Shown here: positions 21,273 to 31,429 of the stretch, piece after piece | Position numbering within the stretch: position 1 is the first letter of the stretch | How the letters are laid out: the number at the start of each line of letters is the position of its first letter | Origin: Plasmopara viticola | Lineage: Eukaryota; Oomycota; Peronosporomycetes; Peronosporales; Peronosporaceae | NCBI GenBank assembly: GCA_001695595.3 | Contig: MBPM02000056.1 | Location: forward strand, 372,001-436,000 | Direction: 5' to 3' | DNA: 64,000 nt | Notes under the pieces: generated by a model | Told to the model about the DNA's origin: nothing | The model's database searches: none | What the model saw: the letters and a program-made list of their open reading frames with translations, nothing else | Made by a program: the position numbers and the translations under genes

Positions 21273-22235
21273 CTAGTTCCAGGCTGTATCCACGAGTGCG
21301 AAAATGGACCAAACCTCAATGAGTATGTCTGGAAAGCCTCCTCGTGGTGCTACAACATCCCGATTGGTTCGGGGCATTAGTGCAGCATCAAACACATCAG
21401 CTGCAGGAATTTGCACGAACGGATTATTTCTAGCGTTCCAAGGAGTTAGCAGTGGGACGGGCATTGGCACGAGAGCCAATTGTCGACGCTGACGGAAGGG
21501 ATCGAGTTCAATCAATGTACGAGTATCAAGCGGAGCACTTCCAAAACTCACTTGATCCGCAACCACCACTCGATTTCTTGCCCGTCGATAAAGAATGGCA
21601 ACGCAGGCAAACGTTCCATTCACACGGCGACCAAAAAACTTGAAGAGAAGCACAGCGTTAAGCTGTGGAAGCAGTTCAAAGTAATGTCGACAAAACGTTT
21701 GGGCCCTTGAAATGCTTCGGTTCGAAGATTCCACCTCGACAATCAGACGTGGAGCAACGGGATCGTCGCCAGCTGAGGAGAATCGTGGTCCAAGAGCTGT
21801 ATCGGGACGTCGAATGACGCGTCTTTCCGTAGTGGGAAACCGCATGACCATGTCTCCACCACCTGCAGCCAAAAAAAAGTCAGTATTGGCGGCGTAGTTG
21901 TCCAGTTGTCCATTGATTCTAGCCACAGCGCGTTGATGCGCACGCCCCTGCACTTTCGTGATCACCAAATCTGCTAATCTTCTATTTCCAAGATATCGAG
22001 CTTCAATAAATACTGAGTGAAAACGGTTGATGGAACCCTTGAGCCATTTTTTGACTGAAGTACGAGTTGCCACGACAACTTCCACGTCTTCTTCACCATC
22101 TTTGATCCTCCTCTCGAATTCTGCAATCGCTTTTTCCAGTTGTGGTGCGGTCACTTTTCCTTTCATTGACTGGTAGCCTCGCTGGATTGCAACCATTGGT
22201 GCGGCGTCGAATGAGAACGCTGCCTCGGTGCTCAT
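21273..22235 (-). CDS. Crinkler C-terminal PD-(D/E)XK-like nuclease domain ORF (copy 1)
   Basis: This 320-codon ORF opens with a true ATG (MSTEAAFSFDAA). It begins with a helical region (QRGYQSMKGKVTAPQLEKA), then a nuclease-like core: RRPDTALG (D145), RLIVEVESS (E167 and E169), a helix with FCRHYFELLP, and LLFKFFGRR (K199). The arrangement resembles Uma2-type members of the restriction-endonuclease fold, known as C-terminal toxin domains of CRN proteins. The C-terminal part is Pro-rich (VPMPVPLLTPWN). Upstream on the same strand lies a CRN N-terminal region (22,430-23,310) in broken frames, so either this ORF is the surviving end of a CRN pseudogene or it is expressed on its own. A close copy is at 24,597-25,538. 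Confidence 0.65.
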   Translation of the reverse strand: MSTEAAFSFDAAPMVAIQRGYQSMKGKVTAPQLEKAIAEFERRIKDGEEDVEVVVATRTSVKKWLKGSINRFHSVFIEARYLGNRRLADLVITKVQGRAHQRAVARINGQLDNYAANTDFFLAAGGGDMVMRFPTTERRVIRRPDTALGPRFSSAGDDPVAPRLIVEVESSNRSISRAQTFCRHYFELLPQLNAVLLFKFFGRRVNGTFACVAILYRRARNRVVVADQVSFGSAPLDTRTLIELDPFRQRRQLALVPMPVPLLTPWNARNNPFVQIPAADVFDAALMPRTNRDVVAPRGGFPDILIEVWSIFALVDTAWN

Positions 22236-22372
22236 TGCCTCGTCGCCGTTTCCTTTCCCACTACTGGGGGTGGGTTAAGTGATGAATGACCAAACAATAA
22301 AGTCAAGAGTGAATCCTTTGCCCCTCCTATCCAAAAAACGGGCCCGAGAGTACCACTAGACACACTTCCAGG

Positions 22373-22403
22373 CCGCGATGATGTATGTGGTTGATCATCG
22401 CGG
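22373..22403. promoter_or_regulatory. Perfect inverted repeat upstream of the nuclease ORF
   Basis: CCGCGATGAT and ATCATCGCGG form 10-bp arms around an 11-bp loop, about 140 bp upstream of the ATG at 22,235. A near-identical hairpin occurs at about 25,672-25,701 upstream of the second nuclease copy, with one arm changed by a base. It could be a binding site, a transcript hairpin, or an old junction. No function is known. Confidence 0.35.
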
Positions 22404-22429
22404 TGTCTAGGAGTACGCTCAATGATCTT

Positions 22430-23310
22430 TTATGCAAAGGAAAAGCGGACAATGAACGAAGAATATCGGAAGTCGCAGTAGGGACGGTTGGAATTCGTTT
22501 GAATGATTATGACATGCAGTACGAAGACTCGAAATGACTTACTCGTGCAGATTGGTATCGTCTATAGCAATTTATGGATGTTTTCTTCCATCGCGACATC
22601 AACTCTTGCAGTTCCTCTGTCAGCTGGTTGATAGCGGGGGCACGTCTGACATTCAACACAACTTTTTCTTTGTCACTGAACTTTCAATACAAAGAAGAGC
22701 GATAGTAAAGACGACCAAGTTGGTGGAATCGTAAATGTATGACACGACTGGAAGCCACCGCACAGCTGCTGATCTGGACAAGTCAGAAAACACATGCCTT
22801 GGTGATAGTCCATGTGCAATTACTCCGATACGATTAACATGCCTTCTCGATATTCAACACATTTCTCGCCGCGAGATTCCCTCCCACCGGTTGGCAAAGG
22901 AGAATTCACACTTGCAACCTCAATGCTGGCACAATTCTTCACACGCACACTAACAAGCACATGAAACACAATTTCGTAGGGATATATTTTGCCTCTCACG
23001 CTGAAGTAATGCTCCAAAGACCACGTTGACTTCAGTTCAATGATAGCTTATTCGATAAATGCTTCTGTTCGATGACCTCTAAAATCGACGCACCCAAAAG
23101 CTAAACCAAATTGTCGTCACCGTCCTGCATCCAAGCGCCATTCCGGTTGCCGTTCGACTGGGCGAGATAGAGAGTGAGCTTGCCCGCCGGAAACCCAAAC
23201 TGCGCTTCCTTCATGATCAAATTCTTCAAGATTCGAAACACTTGCTGGTTGCCAATCTTAATGGTGATGATGCGTTCCTCACCAACGACCGCGCAGATTC
23301 GCACCACCAT
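22430..23310 (-). pseudogene. Crinkler N-terminal and middle region (copy 3)
   Basis: The ATG at 23,310 begins MVVRICAVVGEERIITIKIG, then an EAQFGFPAGKLTLYLAQSN module and DGDDNLV before a stop at 23,101. This is a 69-residue LFLAK-type domain with LYLAQ in place of LFLAK. A middle part (23,017-22,820) has FHVLVSVRVKN, reminiscent of the HVLV motif that ends CRN N-termini, but in a different frame. A third part (22,740-22,535) matches 17,199-17,005. The frames do not join, so the protein from N-terminus to nuclease would not be made without frameshifting or splicing. Confidence 0.55.
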
Positions 23311-23589
23311 GATTCTTCACGATCGCAATACCGGCATACAATTCTTTGCAACTGTGCACAGTAACACAAGTACCCTTTCAAAACCGATGATGTCTTTGAC
23401 GTTAGTTATTTCTACCATTAATCCGAGAGTTTTAAATCGAGACGAGTGGAGTCCCTTTTAAACTTGATGTGCCTAGGGAGAAAGTACTCTGCTTTATCGA
23501 TCAGATGCGTGGTGACACCTTGAAGAACGAGCCGCTCCGATGGGCCAGCAGCGGAGCACCCATATAAGAGCAAAACACACTAGACACCT

Positions 23590-24310
23590 CAGAACACACA
23601 TCAACAAGTTCTGAACGTCATATCAGTATAAACCGAACAAAACTTAAATATTAGTATGACATCCGCTACGTGCTTTACTGATTCCGATAACTGATAATGA
23701 TCAACCAATAACTTAACAACCAATTCACCAATGAGAAACATCAATTTCAATCTATGACAAATATCAAGCGAATGCCGCAAATAATACTTTGTTAATGTAG
23801 AGTTTTGATAGACATTCAAGCGTTATGATCTTCGTGAAACCTGGAGGGACCTAGATACAAAATATTTACTGACTATACAGGCTAAAGGTCTTCTCGTAGT
23901 AACACTGTATTCTTAGTCTCAATGACCTTAAAAAAAATAAACAGAAATGTCATTGTACATGCCCAGAATCGAATCCATCGAGACGATATTTACAGCTTTA
24001 AAAAGCCACAAGCTAAAGAGTCGATAGACTTCGTTGACAAAGCAGAAAGAATACAATGGAAAGAACAAAGACAAGATGGTCCGAATAGAGAAAGGATCGT
24101 GATTATCAATCCATTTCTCGTAAGAAACATCAATCTTGAGGTCTGAGTAAAAAGGTCGATTCTGGTCTCTGTTGCTATGGGAAACGCAGCATATAAATAA
24201 AGGGACACAAGTCTCAAGAGCTGAAATGCGGATACACCAATTATTTGAGAGCGGTTTTCAACTGCGACTCGATGGCAACCTACTACGGCAACTCAAACAA
24301 GAACCTCTAA
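23590..24310. repeat. Second copy of the CRN upstream block
   Basis: It matches 17,930-18,665 over its length, including the CTTCTCGTRGTAACACTGTA-like start near 23,890 and the run near 24,170-24,230 (GGGAAACGCAGCATAT). This places a duplication boundary in both CRN regions and shows that a unit of CRN plus capsid fragment was copied. Confidence 0.45.
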
Positions 24311-24515
24311 CCCATGACCAGTGCTTGGGTTAGACAAATATGTTGGAATAAGAAGACGCGAGATAGATTGCGATAAAAGGATGCCAATTCTAGCGGATGG
24401 AGCACCATTGATGTCGGCAGAAATTGTAAGCGTGACCGCAGATGGAGAAAGCGCAAGGCCACCAGCCGAAGCCGTAGTGATTACACCGCTGCTTATCATC
24501 GCTTCTAAAAGAGTA
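24300..24515 (-). pseudogene. Isolated capsid-gene fragment between CRN copies
   Basis: The minus strand encodes LALSPSAVTLTISADINGAP and LLIPTYLSNPSTGHG, matching the capsid segments at 18,665-18,850 and 15,060-15,260. It lies outside V3 and V4, sandwiched between two CRN units. Its presence shows that the capsid-CRN junction existed before the CRN units were duplicated. Confidence 0.5.
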
Positions 24516-24596
24516 TCAAATTTGATAAGATCAATAGAATGTGAGGTGAGACAGGTCAATGCTAGTCTTTTCTCTGATGATGCCATCTAGCTAGTT

Positions 24597-25538
24597 TCAG
24601 GCTGTATCCACGAGTGTGAAAATGGACCAAACGTCAATGAATATGTCTGGAAAGCCTCCTCGTGGTGCAACAACAGGCCGATTGGTTCGGGGCATTAGTG
24701 CAGAATCAAACACATCAGCTGCAGGAATTTGCACGAACGGATTATGTCCAGCGTTCCAAGGGGTTAGCAGTGGGACGGGCATTGGCACGAGAGGCAATTG
24801 TCGACGCTGACGGAAGGGATCGAGTTCAATCAATGTACGGGTATCAAGCGGAGCACTTCCAAAACTCACTTGATCCGCAACCACCACTCTATTTCTTGCC
24901 CGTCGATCGAGAATGGCAACGCAGGCAAACGTTCCACTCACACGGCGGCCAAAAAACTTGAAGAGAAGCACAGCGTTAAGCTGTGGAAGCTGTTCAAAGT
25001 ATTGTCGACAAAACGTTTGGGCCCTTGGAATGCTTCGGTTCGAAAATCCCACCTCGACAATCAGCCGTGGAGCAACGAGATCGTCGCCAGCTGAGGAGAA
25101 TCGTGGTCCAAGAGCTGTATCGGGACGTCGAATGACACGTCTTCCCGTAGTGGGAAACCGCATGACCATGTCTCCACCACCTGCAGCCAAAATAAAGTCA
25201 GTATTGGCGGCGTAGTTGTCCAGTTGTCCATTGATTCTAGCCACAGCGCGTTGATGCGCTCGCCCCTGCACTTTCGTGATCACCAAATCTGCTAACCTCT
25301 CATTTTCAAGATATCGAGCTTCAATAAACACCGAGTGAAAACGGTTGATGGAACTCTTGAGCCATTTTATAGCGGAAACACGAGTTGCCACGATAACTTC
25401 CACGCCTTCTTCACCATCTTTGATCCTCCTCTTGAATTCTGCAATTGCTTTTTCCAGTTGTGGTGCGGTCACTTTTCCTTTCATTGACTGGTAGCCTCGC
25501 TGGATTGCAACCAATGCTGCGGCGTCAAACGAGAACAC
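24597..25538 (-). CDS. Crinkler C-terminal PD-(D/E)XK-like nuclease domain ORF (copy 2)
   Basis: This is a close paralogue of 21,273-22,235 with the same core words: RRPDTALG, RLIVEVGFS and LLFKFFGRR. E169 of the first copy is Gly here (VEVGF), while the preceding Glu is kept. The ATG of copy 1 is lost through a one-base insertion and a small deletion just upstream. The first ATG in frame is at 25,484, giving 295 residues. The open frame otherwise extends to 25,538 from a non-ATG codon. It is followed upstream by a CRN N-terminal region (25,700-26,622) in broken frames. Confidence 0.55.
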   Translation of the reverse strand: MFSFDAAALVAIQRGYQSMKGKVTAPQLEKAIAEFKRRIKDGEEGVEVIVATRVSAIKWLKSSINRFHSVFIEARYLENERLADLVITKVQGRAHQRAVARINGQLDNYAANTDFILAAGGGDMVMRFPTTGRRVIRRPDTALGPRFSSAGDDLVAPRLIVEVGFSNRSIPRAQTFCRQYFEQLPQLNAVLLFKFFGRRVSGTFACVAILDRRARNRVVVADQVSFGSAPLDTRTLIELDPFRQRRQLPLVPMPVPLLTPWNAGHNPFVQIPAADVFDSALMPRTNRPVVAPRGGFPDIFIDVWSIFTLVDTA

Positions 25539-25699
25539 TGCCTTCGGTGCTCGTCGCCGTTTTCTTTCCCACCTCTGGGCGCTTGGTTAAGTGATGAGTA
25601 ACCAACAATCAAGTTAAGAGTGGATCCTTTGCCCTCCCATCCCAAAAAAGGGCTAGATACACTTCCTGGCCGCGATGATGTATATAGTTGATCATCGCA

Positions 25700-26622
25700 G
25701 TATTTAGGGGTACGCTCGATGCTCTTTTATGCAAAAGGAAAAGCGGACAACGAACGAAGAATATCGGAAGTGGCAGTAGGGACGATTGAGATCCATTTAA
25801 ATGATTATGACATGCATTACGAAGACTCGAAATGGCTTACTCATGCAGATTGCTATCGTCTTCAGCGATTTGTGGATGTCTATTTTCAGCGCGACATCAA
25901 CTCTTGCAGTTCCTCTGTCAGCTGATTGATAGCGAGGGCACGTCTGAAATTTAACTCGTGCCACCCCATCCTAATCACATTTTTTTGTCACTGAACTTTC
26001 TATATAAAAAAGAGCGATAGTAAAGATGACCACGCTGGTGGAATCGTAAATGTATGACACGACTGGAAGCCACCGCACAGCTGCTGGTCCGGACAAGTCA
26101 GAAAACACATGCCTTGGTGATAGTCCACGTGCGATAACTTCGATGCGATAAACATGCCTTCGACACATTCCACACAGTTTTTGCCGTGAGTTCTCCTCCC
26201 ACCGGATAGCAAAGGAAGATTCGCAATTGCAAATGCAACGCTGGCTCGATTCTTTACACGCACATCAACAAGCATGTGACACACAATTTTGTAAGAAAAA
26301 CTCTCGTCGCTCACGTTTAAGTAATTTTTCAAAGACCACGTTGATCTCAACAAAACCTTATTCTTTAAATCTTGTTTTCGATGTCCTCTAGCATCGCCGC
26401 CCTCTGAAGCTAAACGAAATTGTCGTTCCCGTCCTGCATCCAGCCGCCATTCCATTCGCCGCTCGACTGGGCGAGATAGACAGTCAGCTTGTCCGCCGGA
26501 AACCCATACTGCGCTTCCTTCGTGGTCAAATTATTTTTCGAGATTCCTTTCGTTTGCTGTTTGCCAATCTCAACGCTGATGACGCGTTCCTCACCGACAA
26601 CCGCGCAGAATCGCACCACCAT
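25700..26622 (-). pseudogene. Crinkler N-terminal and middle region (copy 4)
   Basis: The ATG at 26,622 begins MVVRFCAVVGEERVISVEIG and continues to EAQYGFPADKLTVYLAQSS and DGNDNFV, stopping at 26,410. A 151-codon stretch in another frame overlaps it (26,455-26,000) with LLRSTWSLKNYLNV, CHMLVDVRVKN and CFLTCPDQQLCGGF. The overlap suggests a single-base shift near 26,430. The 3' part (to 25,720) matches 22,440-22,740. The region directly upstream, 26,630-26,770, is the shared CRN promoter flank. Confidence 0.55.
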
Positions 26623-26776
26623 GATACTTCACGATCGAAAGCCCGGCATACAATTTTTTGCAACTGTGCACAGTAACACAAATACCCTTTCAAAACCGAT
26701 GATGTCTTTGACGTTAGTTATTCCTACCATTAATCCGAGAGTTTTAATATCGAGGCGAGTGGTGTCCCTCTAAAAG

Positions 26777-27076
26777 TTGTTGTGCCGAGTGGTGGTTGCG
26801 GATCAAGTGAGTTTTGAAAGTGCTCCGCTTGATGCTTGTACACTGAATGAACTCGATTCCTTCCGTCAGCGTCGACAATTGCCTCTCGTGCCAATGCCCG
26901 TCCCACTACAAACTCCTTGGAACGCTGGAAATAATCCGTTCGTGCAAATCCCTGCAGCTGATGTGTTTGATGTTGCACTAATGCCCCGAACCAATCGGCC
27001 TGTTGCTGCACCACGAGGAGGCTTTCCAGACATATTCATTGACGTTTGGTCCATTTTCACAGTGGATACAGTCTGA
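26777..27076 (+). pseudogene. Inverted fragment of the CRN nuclease C-terminus
   Basis: The plus strand reads VVVADQVSFESAPLDACTL, then QRRQLPLVPMPVP and APRGGFPDIFIDVWSIF, matching the last 95 or so residues of both nuclease ORFs but in the opposite orientation. It is joined directly to the promoter flank of CRN copy 4. The catalytic core is not included. From 27,077 to 27,360 the shared 3' flank continues (LVNLDKFDTLVKAM) and then unremarkable AT-rich DNA. Confidence 0.6.
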
Positions 27077-27360
27077 AATTGGCTAGATGGAGCATCAACC
27101 CCCATTTGGTCAACCTTGACAAATTTGATACCCTTGTAAAAGCGATGGTATTATTGACATCATTTTCATCACCATTAACTCAATTTGAAGCAACAACGAC
27201 TTTCTCGTGGTGTCCTCTGAAACACGATGTTTCCTATAAAAGACTTCTCTACTTCAGTGATCAATTGCACCGAAGACACCTTGGGGAACAAAACTGGCCG
27301 AGCGGAACCAGCAAAAAATAAAACCAAAAATTGTCAAGGCATACTGAAGGCATATAAAAT

Positions 27361-27722
27361 CAAATGAGTCACTATGATTCGCCACCTCCGCCCGACCACA
27401 GTAACTCTAGATTTAAGAGTCAGCATGAGTTCCCGAGTCATCAATTTTTGCAATTTCCTCCCACTTCGCTTTGTCACTACTATATCATGTATGTCTCCAT
27501 CAAACTATACCTTGATTATTGATAATTAGTAAAGACTCAGGTGAAATAGAGATCCTTCTACAACGACATAGAAGTTAAATAGACATCGAATTGAAATACG
27601 CTGATGAGTACCATGGTGGTGACTCAGTGGTGACTCACTTTAAATCGATATCGGTGTGTGCACTCGAACGCAGATTCGATAATAAAATTTTCGCTGGAGC
27701 ACTCCAGAGTGTGACATTATGT
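27361..27722. repeat. Viral left terminal repeat (V4)
   Basis: This is the only left-end repeat in the window and is complete. Read inward it begins AATGAGTCACTATGA, passes CCCGAGTCATC, GACTCAGGTGAAATAG and GGTGGTGACTCAGTGGTGAC, and ends at CTGGAGCACTCCAG (27,694-27,707) and GTGTGACAT. Its reverse complement matches the right-end repeats at 8,157, 20,352, 38,753 and 44,312 in the same order of words, so the element has long terminal inverted repeats. Confidence 0.7.
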
Positions 27723-27734
27723 AAAAAATATAAG

Positions 27735-28320
27735 TTTACTGATACTTAGCGCGCAACTGCGCAAGACTTGGTATTTCTGCTAAACATACCTTGACTGGAG
27801 AACTTTTATTAGCGATGCGATTATAGTCTTCCGAGGTAAGCTGTGACGTAACTTTGACTTCTTCCTTCGGTGTGGAAGCTGGCAGCGAGTAGTAGTACTC
27901 ATCAGTGCGAATTGGTTCTGACTCGTGTGCATCAATATATTAAACATTCATTGCTGTGTGTATATTAAATAGATCAATCGTCGAAAAGCCTGAGGAAATT
28001 ACCGAATTGATTGTGTTGTAGATTGTAGAGCCACAGAGCACTGTACTGTCCAGTGTCCAAACCGTGGATTTCGTATACCGACTTCACGGTAGGAAGGATT
28101 CCTTAGAATTACACGAAGTTTTGGTAATCCTAAAGGATCAAAGTAAGCCTCATCTCTGTTTGAAATTGACACCTGTTGGTCGCCGATCATGGGATTACCC
28201 ATGTTGATTATGCAATAGTCTCTGCTTTTGTCTAGGTTTTGTTTGAAATCGATATGATGTGCTTTGACTACAAGAAAATTGCAGTTCCTGCGTTGATCAT
28301 CCGTCGTTTAGACAAATTAA
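27735..28320 (-). pseudogene. Adenain-like maturation cysteine protease (V4 copy)
   Basis: Reading from 28,320: DFKQNLDKSRDYCIINMGNP, then SISNRDEAYFDPLGLPKL, which matches the Y-F-D-S-F-G block, then STVLCGSIL, which fits the catalytic Cys block. In place of the catalytic His of V3 (QHLM) this copy has DQQVS, so the active site is damaged. The C-terminal part retains a Ser-Glu-Pro-Ile-Arg word and a Leu-Arg-Ala-Lys-Tyr end near the terminal repeat. Its start diverges from the capsid gene at 28,394, the same head-to-head pair as V3. Confidence 0.55.
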
Positions 28321-28393
28321 TCATTCTCTTTTCTCTGACGGTGCTTTTTTTGGTAAGTATCATATATTTAACATCAATATAGTCGCATAAATT

Positions 28394-30095
28394 ATGTCTT
28401 CTGCTGCCAATTTTTCTACTTCCAAACACTCCGTCAAATCAGCTCCAGCTGAGACGCTCCTCCATGATAATTAAACGGACTTATATTCAAAAATTTGACC
28501 AGCAACACTGGTAAATACATTAGGCTAATTCAACTAAATCTTTCATATATCTGTTCGCTAACCTCTTTTGTACTTTGGGAAGAAGCTGTGATCGAGCTTT
28601 CAATCAAGCTTTAGTTCTAAATGGCGGATCCAGTTTGGTCACTTCGACCTTAGCCTGTGTTATTGACCAATTGGTACCTAAGGTCGGCGCATGACAATTT
28701 ATAGATAGTATTCAAGTTGTTATCGACGGAACTCTTGTTTAAACGAAGAGAATGCGAATAAATCATCAAAGGCTCTGACTAGGACGAATTACAACACGTA
28801 CGTCAATCATGGACGAACTAGCAACTTTGTATTAAGTAGATATTTCGCTTCAATGATTCAAGGGTCAAGCGGAGCAGCAAAATCGCTTGATATTTTGGCC
28901 ACTCAGTCGTTTGTGACAGCTACTCGTAGCGTTGGTGAATTTGGATTGGATAATACCTATTCAAACCGGAAGGCTACCATACGATCGCTCTCAACCGCTC
29001 TTGACCAACAAAGCTCGAAACTTGCATTCGATGTCATGGGGGTAGCGCAAATCTTCAGGCTGTATCGAAACGTCAAGTCTATGTAGCTCCTGCTGGTGCT
29101 ATTACTGCTGACTCACCATACTACGTCGCGCATTATCTGGCCTGCATTAAGTTGCGCGATATCTGCGACTATTTCAATAAATGCTATCTACATAAAAATA
29201 CGAGCGGCTTCATTTGCCTCAATTACAACAATTCATCCACTACTTTGATTACAACTGGCTTTGGCGGTCTTGTGGCTTCTTCTTCTATTGTTACTTTCAG
29301 CAATAAGATAAACTTCGAAAACACTTGCCCAGTCTTGTAAAATACAAGCAAGGTGTAACCACTACGGCTTTGGCTTGTGGCCTCGCGCTTCCTGCATCTG
29401 CGATAACGCCTACAATTACTGCGGTACTCCAACCGCTGGAACTGGAATCACTCCTTTGTGATCATTCTCGTGTCTTTTTGTTCCAACATACTCGCCAAAC
29501 CCAAGCGACGATCATGCACTTGCTCATATAAACTGGTCCACTACTTCGACCAAATTACGAATAAAATCACTGTTGCCACAGGCGCTTCCTTCACTTGGAC
29601 TGTCAGTAATAACATTGCCAATTCAAAGCGTTTGATCATACAACCTGTCATTGACAGGTTATATGACCGCAGGCGCCGCCATGTCGAATACGATCGATCC
29701 GTTGCATAACCCCTTCTCGACAACACTTGCAACGACTAGTCCATTTGCTGCATCGTAAAACTTTAGGTCATAGTAGGAAACGTTCCTTTCTAAAACAATC
29801 CTGTCTGTTTTGGTCATTAAATATTCTTACAAGAGTTGGCAAAGTCAGGCTGTGATGGTGGCCTTGGAGATATTGCCTAGGCTGGTTTGCTTTTTAGCGT
29901 CAATGAGAATCACTCTTCCGTTTGTTGCTATTGTTTTTGGTCGTCGTCTTTCAAGTGAAGATGGTACCTGTACGAGTATTATCGTGTCTGGAACTTCCAC
30001 TTGCAACTACCCTCTCACGATCTAGTACCACGTATGGCGAAAAGTTAATACAAGGGTGGATAGGGCTATGGGTACTCTATCGCAAGGTCCAGTTC
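28394..30095 (+). pseudogene. Major capsid protein, double jelly-roll type (V4 copy)
   Basis: The ATG at 28,394 opens the frame, which breaks within 30 codons; the gene is then read in pieces: SGAAKSLDILATQSFVTA near 28,870, a strand SFTWTVSNNIANSKRL near 29,590, NPFSTTLATTSPFAA at 29,708-29,752, and RRLSSEDGTCTSIIVSGTS near 29,945-30,000. The last three match the pattern I know from Polinton-like virus and virophage capsids (strand V-S-N-x-I-x-N-x-K-R-L, N-P-F-x-T-T-x-x-T-T-S-P, and a C-terminal D-L-S-R-R-like strand). About 565 codons in total, a normal length for this family. The gene is not interrupted by CRN DNA here, unlike in V3. Confidence 0.6.
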
Positions 30096-30178
30096 AAGCT
30101 TAATGTTAATAGCTTCGTTAGTTTAACGCCGAGAACGTAATTTCTGGTGAACAATTTCATGAATCATCTTCAGTATAC

Positions 30179-31165
30179 ATGGCCTATTCAAATTTAATCA
30201 TGTGTGGCTTTTTCCTAGAAAATCAGACCAAGCAAAAACATTACGATCGCTATTACAATGCAATGGCGAAGGCTCTAATTCAACACGAATCATTAGACGA
30301 TGCAAGCACTGCTTCGCTGCGCTTTTGTTCTAGCAAGTGATGGCAAAGAATTGTGAGTACAACCGTGATCAAATTACAAAGAAGCTATTCAAAGGCCCAA
30401 AATGGCTACCTAAATCCTCAAAGGTGGAACCAATAACTTCCCAACGTCAGTAAAAAGAAGCATACAAACGTTTTAACGTCGACTGACACAGATGCTAATA
30501 TGGAAAAGTCCACTGCACCAGAAGATGCACCAGAAGATTTCTAGAGTGAAGTAAGTAGCTGTGCCGAAAAGGCTGTCAATACTCGAGCATACATATAAGA
30601 AAAACCTCTGAGGGAGGTTGGTAGATGACCATGTTCTGAAGTATTTAAACAAGCGATGGGAGTATGAAAGAGAATATTCAAACCGCAAACGTGAAAAATG
30701 GCTAGTAAGTTTGGTGACAAAGTCATAAAAATATTAGTAAAACTTCTAAAACGAAAACGAAATGCAACTCCCCCAATTTAAGCTCCCACTGACAAACGAG
30801 AGACAAAAAAGCTGTCAAGTGAGTTGAAGTGGAACCCTGGCTTAGTCGACAACTATTCCAAGAATTGGATGCAGTGATGACGAAGAAATTAAAGAAGAAA
30901 AGAGACTGGCGGCGCTAAGCCCTGGCAAAAAAGTATATACTGACGATGTCAATAGCTAAATAGTCATTTTGCAGCAAACTTGTAAGCCAGTCATAGACGT
31001 AGGTTTGGCGAAGCTGTCGAAAAATGCAAGGGCAAAGACTATTTTGAAGGCAATGCTTTTGAACCGCCAAGAAAGCATTAATGGAACGAGATAGTACGAA
31101 TCAATACAAAGCTAAAATGAAAGGCCGGCTCGATTGAATTTGCATTTAAACTAAACGTCGCTTAA
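30179..31165 (+). pseudogene. Unknown charged viral protein A (V4 copy)
   Basis: The ATG at 30,179 begins MAYSNLIMCGFFLENQTKQK, then HYDRYYNAMAKALIQHESLD. Later words WLPKSSKVEPI, KFGDKVIKIL and, near 31,100, KAKMKG and LNVA match V3. The protein was basic and Lys-rich. It follows the capsid gene on the same strand. No domain was recognised; a packaging or DNA-binding structural role is a guess from composition and place. Confidence 0.35.
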
Positions 31166-31429
31166 GTATTATTTTTCAGACCTATTCACTTTTCTATTAG
31201 AAGTTTGGTGGCAGCAGCATTTAACGCGAGTAATCAAGGTCATACTGATATCCTTCCAGATCATAGTCGCCCCCTTTTTTCATATTCATCTTGGCATTGC
31301 GCTGACCATTTCTCCACACACTTCTGTTGCATCCTGCGCAATCAATTAAGTCTTGCTCTAAATTACCCCTTCCAGTTGTAAGTGACTGGTTCCAACTTAT
31401 TAAAGTGGCCCTAGGTGATTAAAATAGGT

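Noticed and set aside
21304..21897. Plus-strand open frames over the nuclease ORF (also 24,616-25,215)
   Set aside because: They are antisense to the longer minus-strand ORFs, which are conserved as protein between the two copies.
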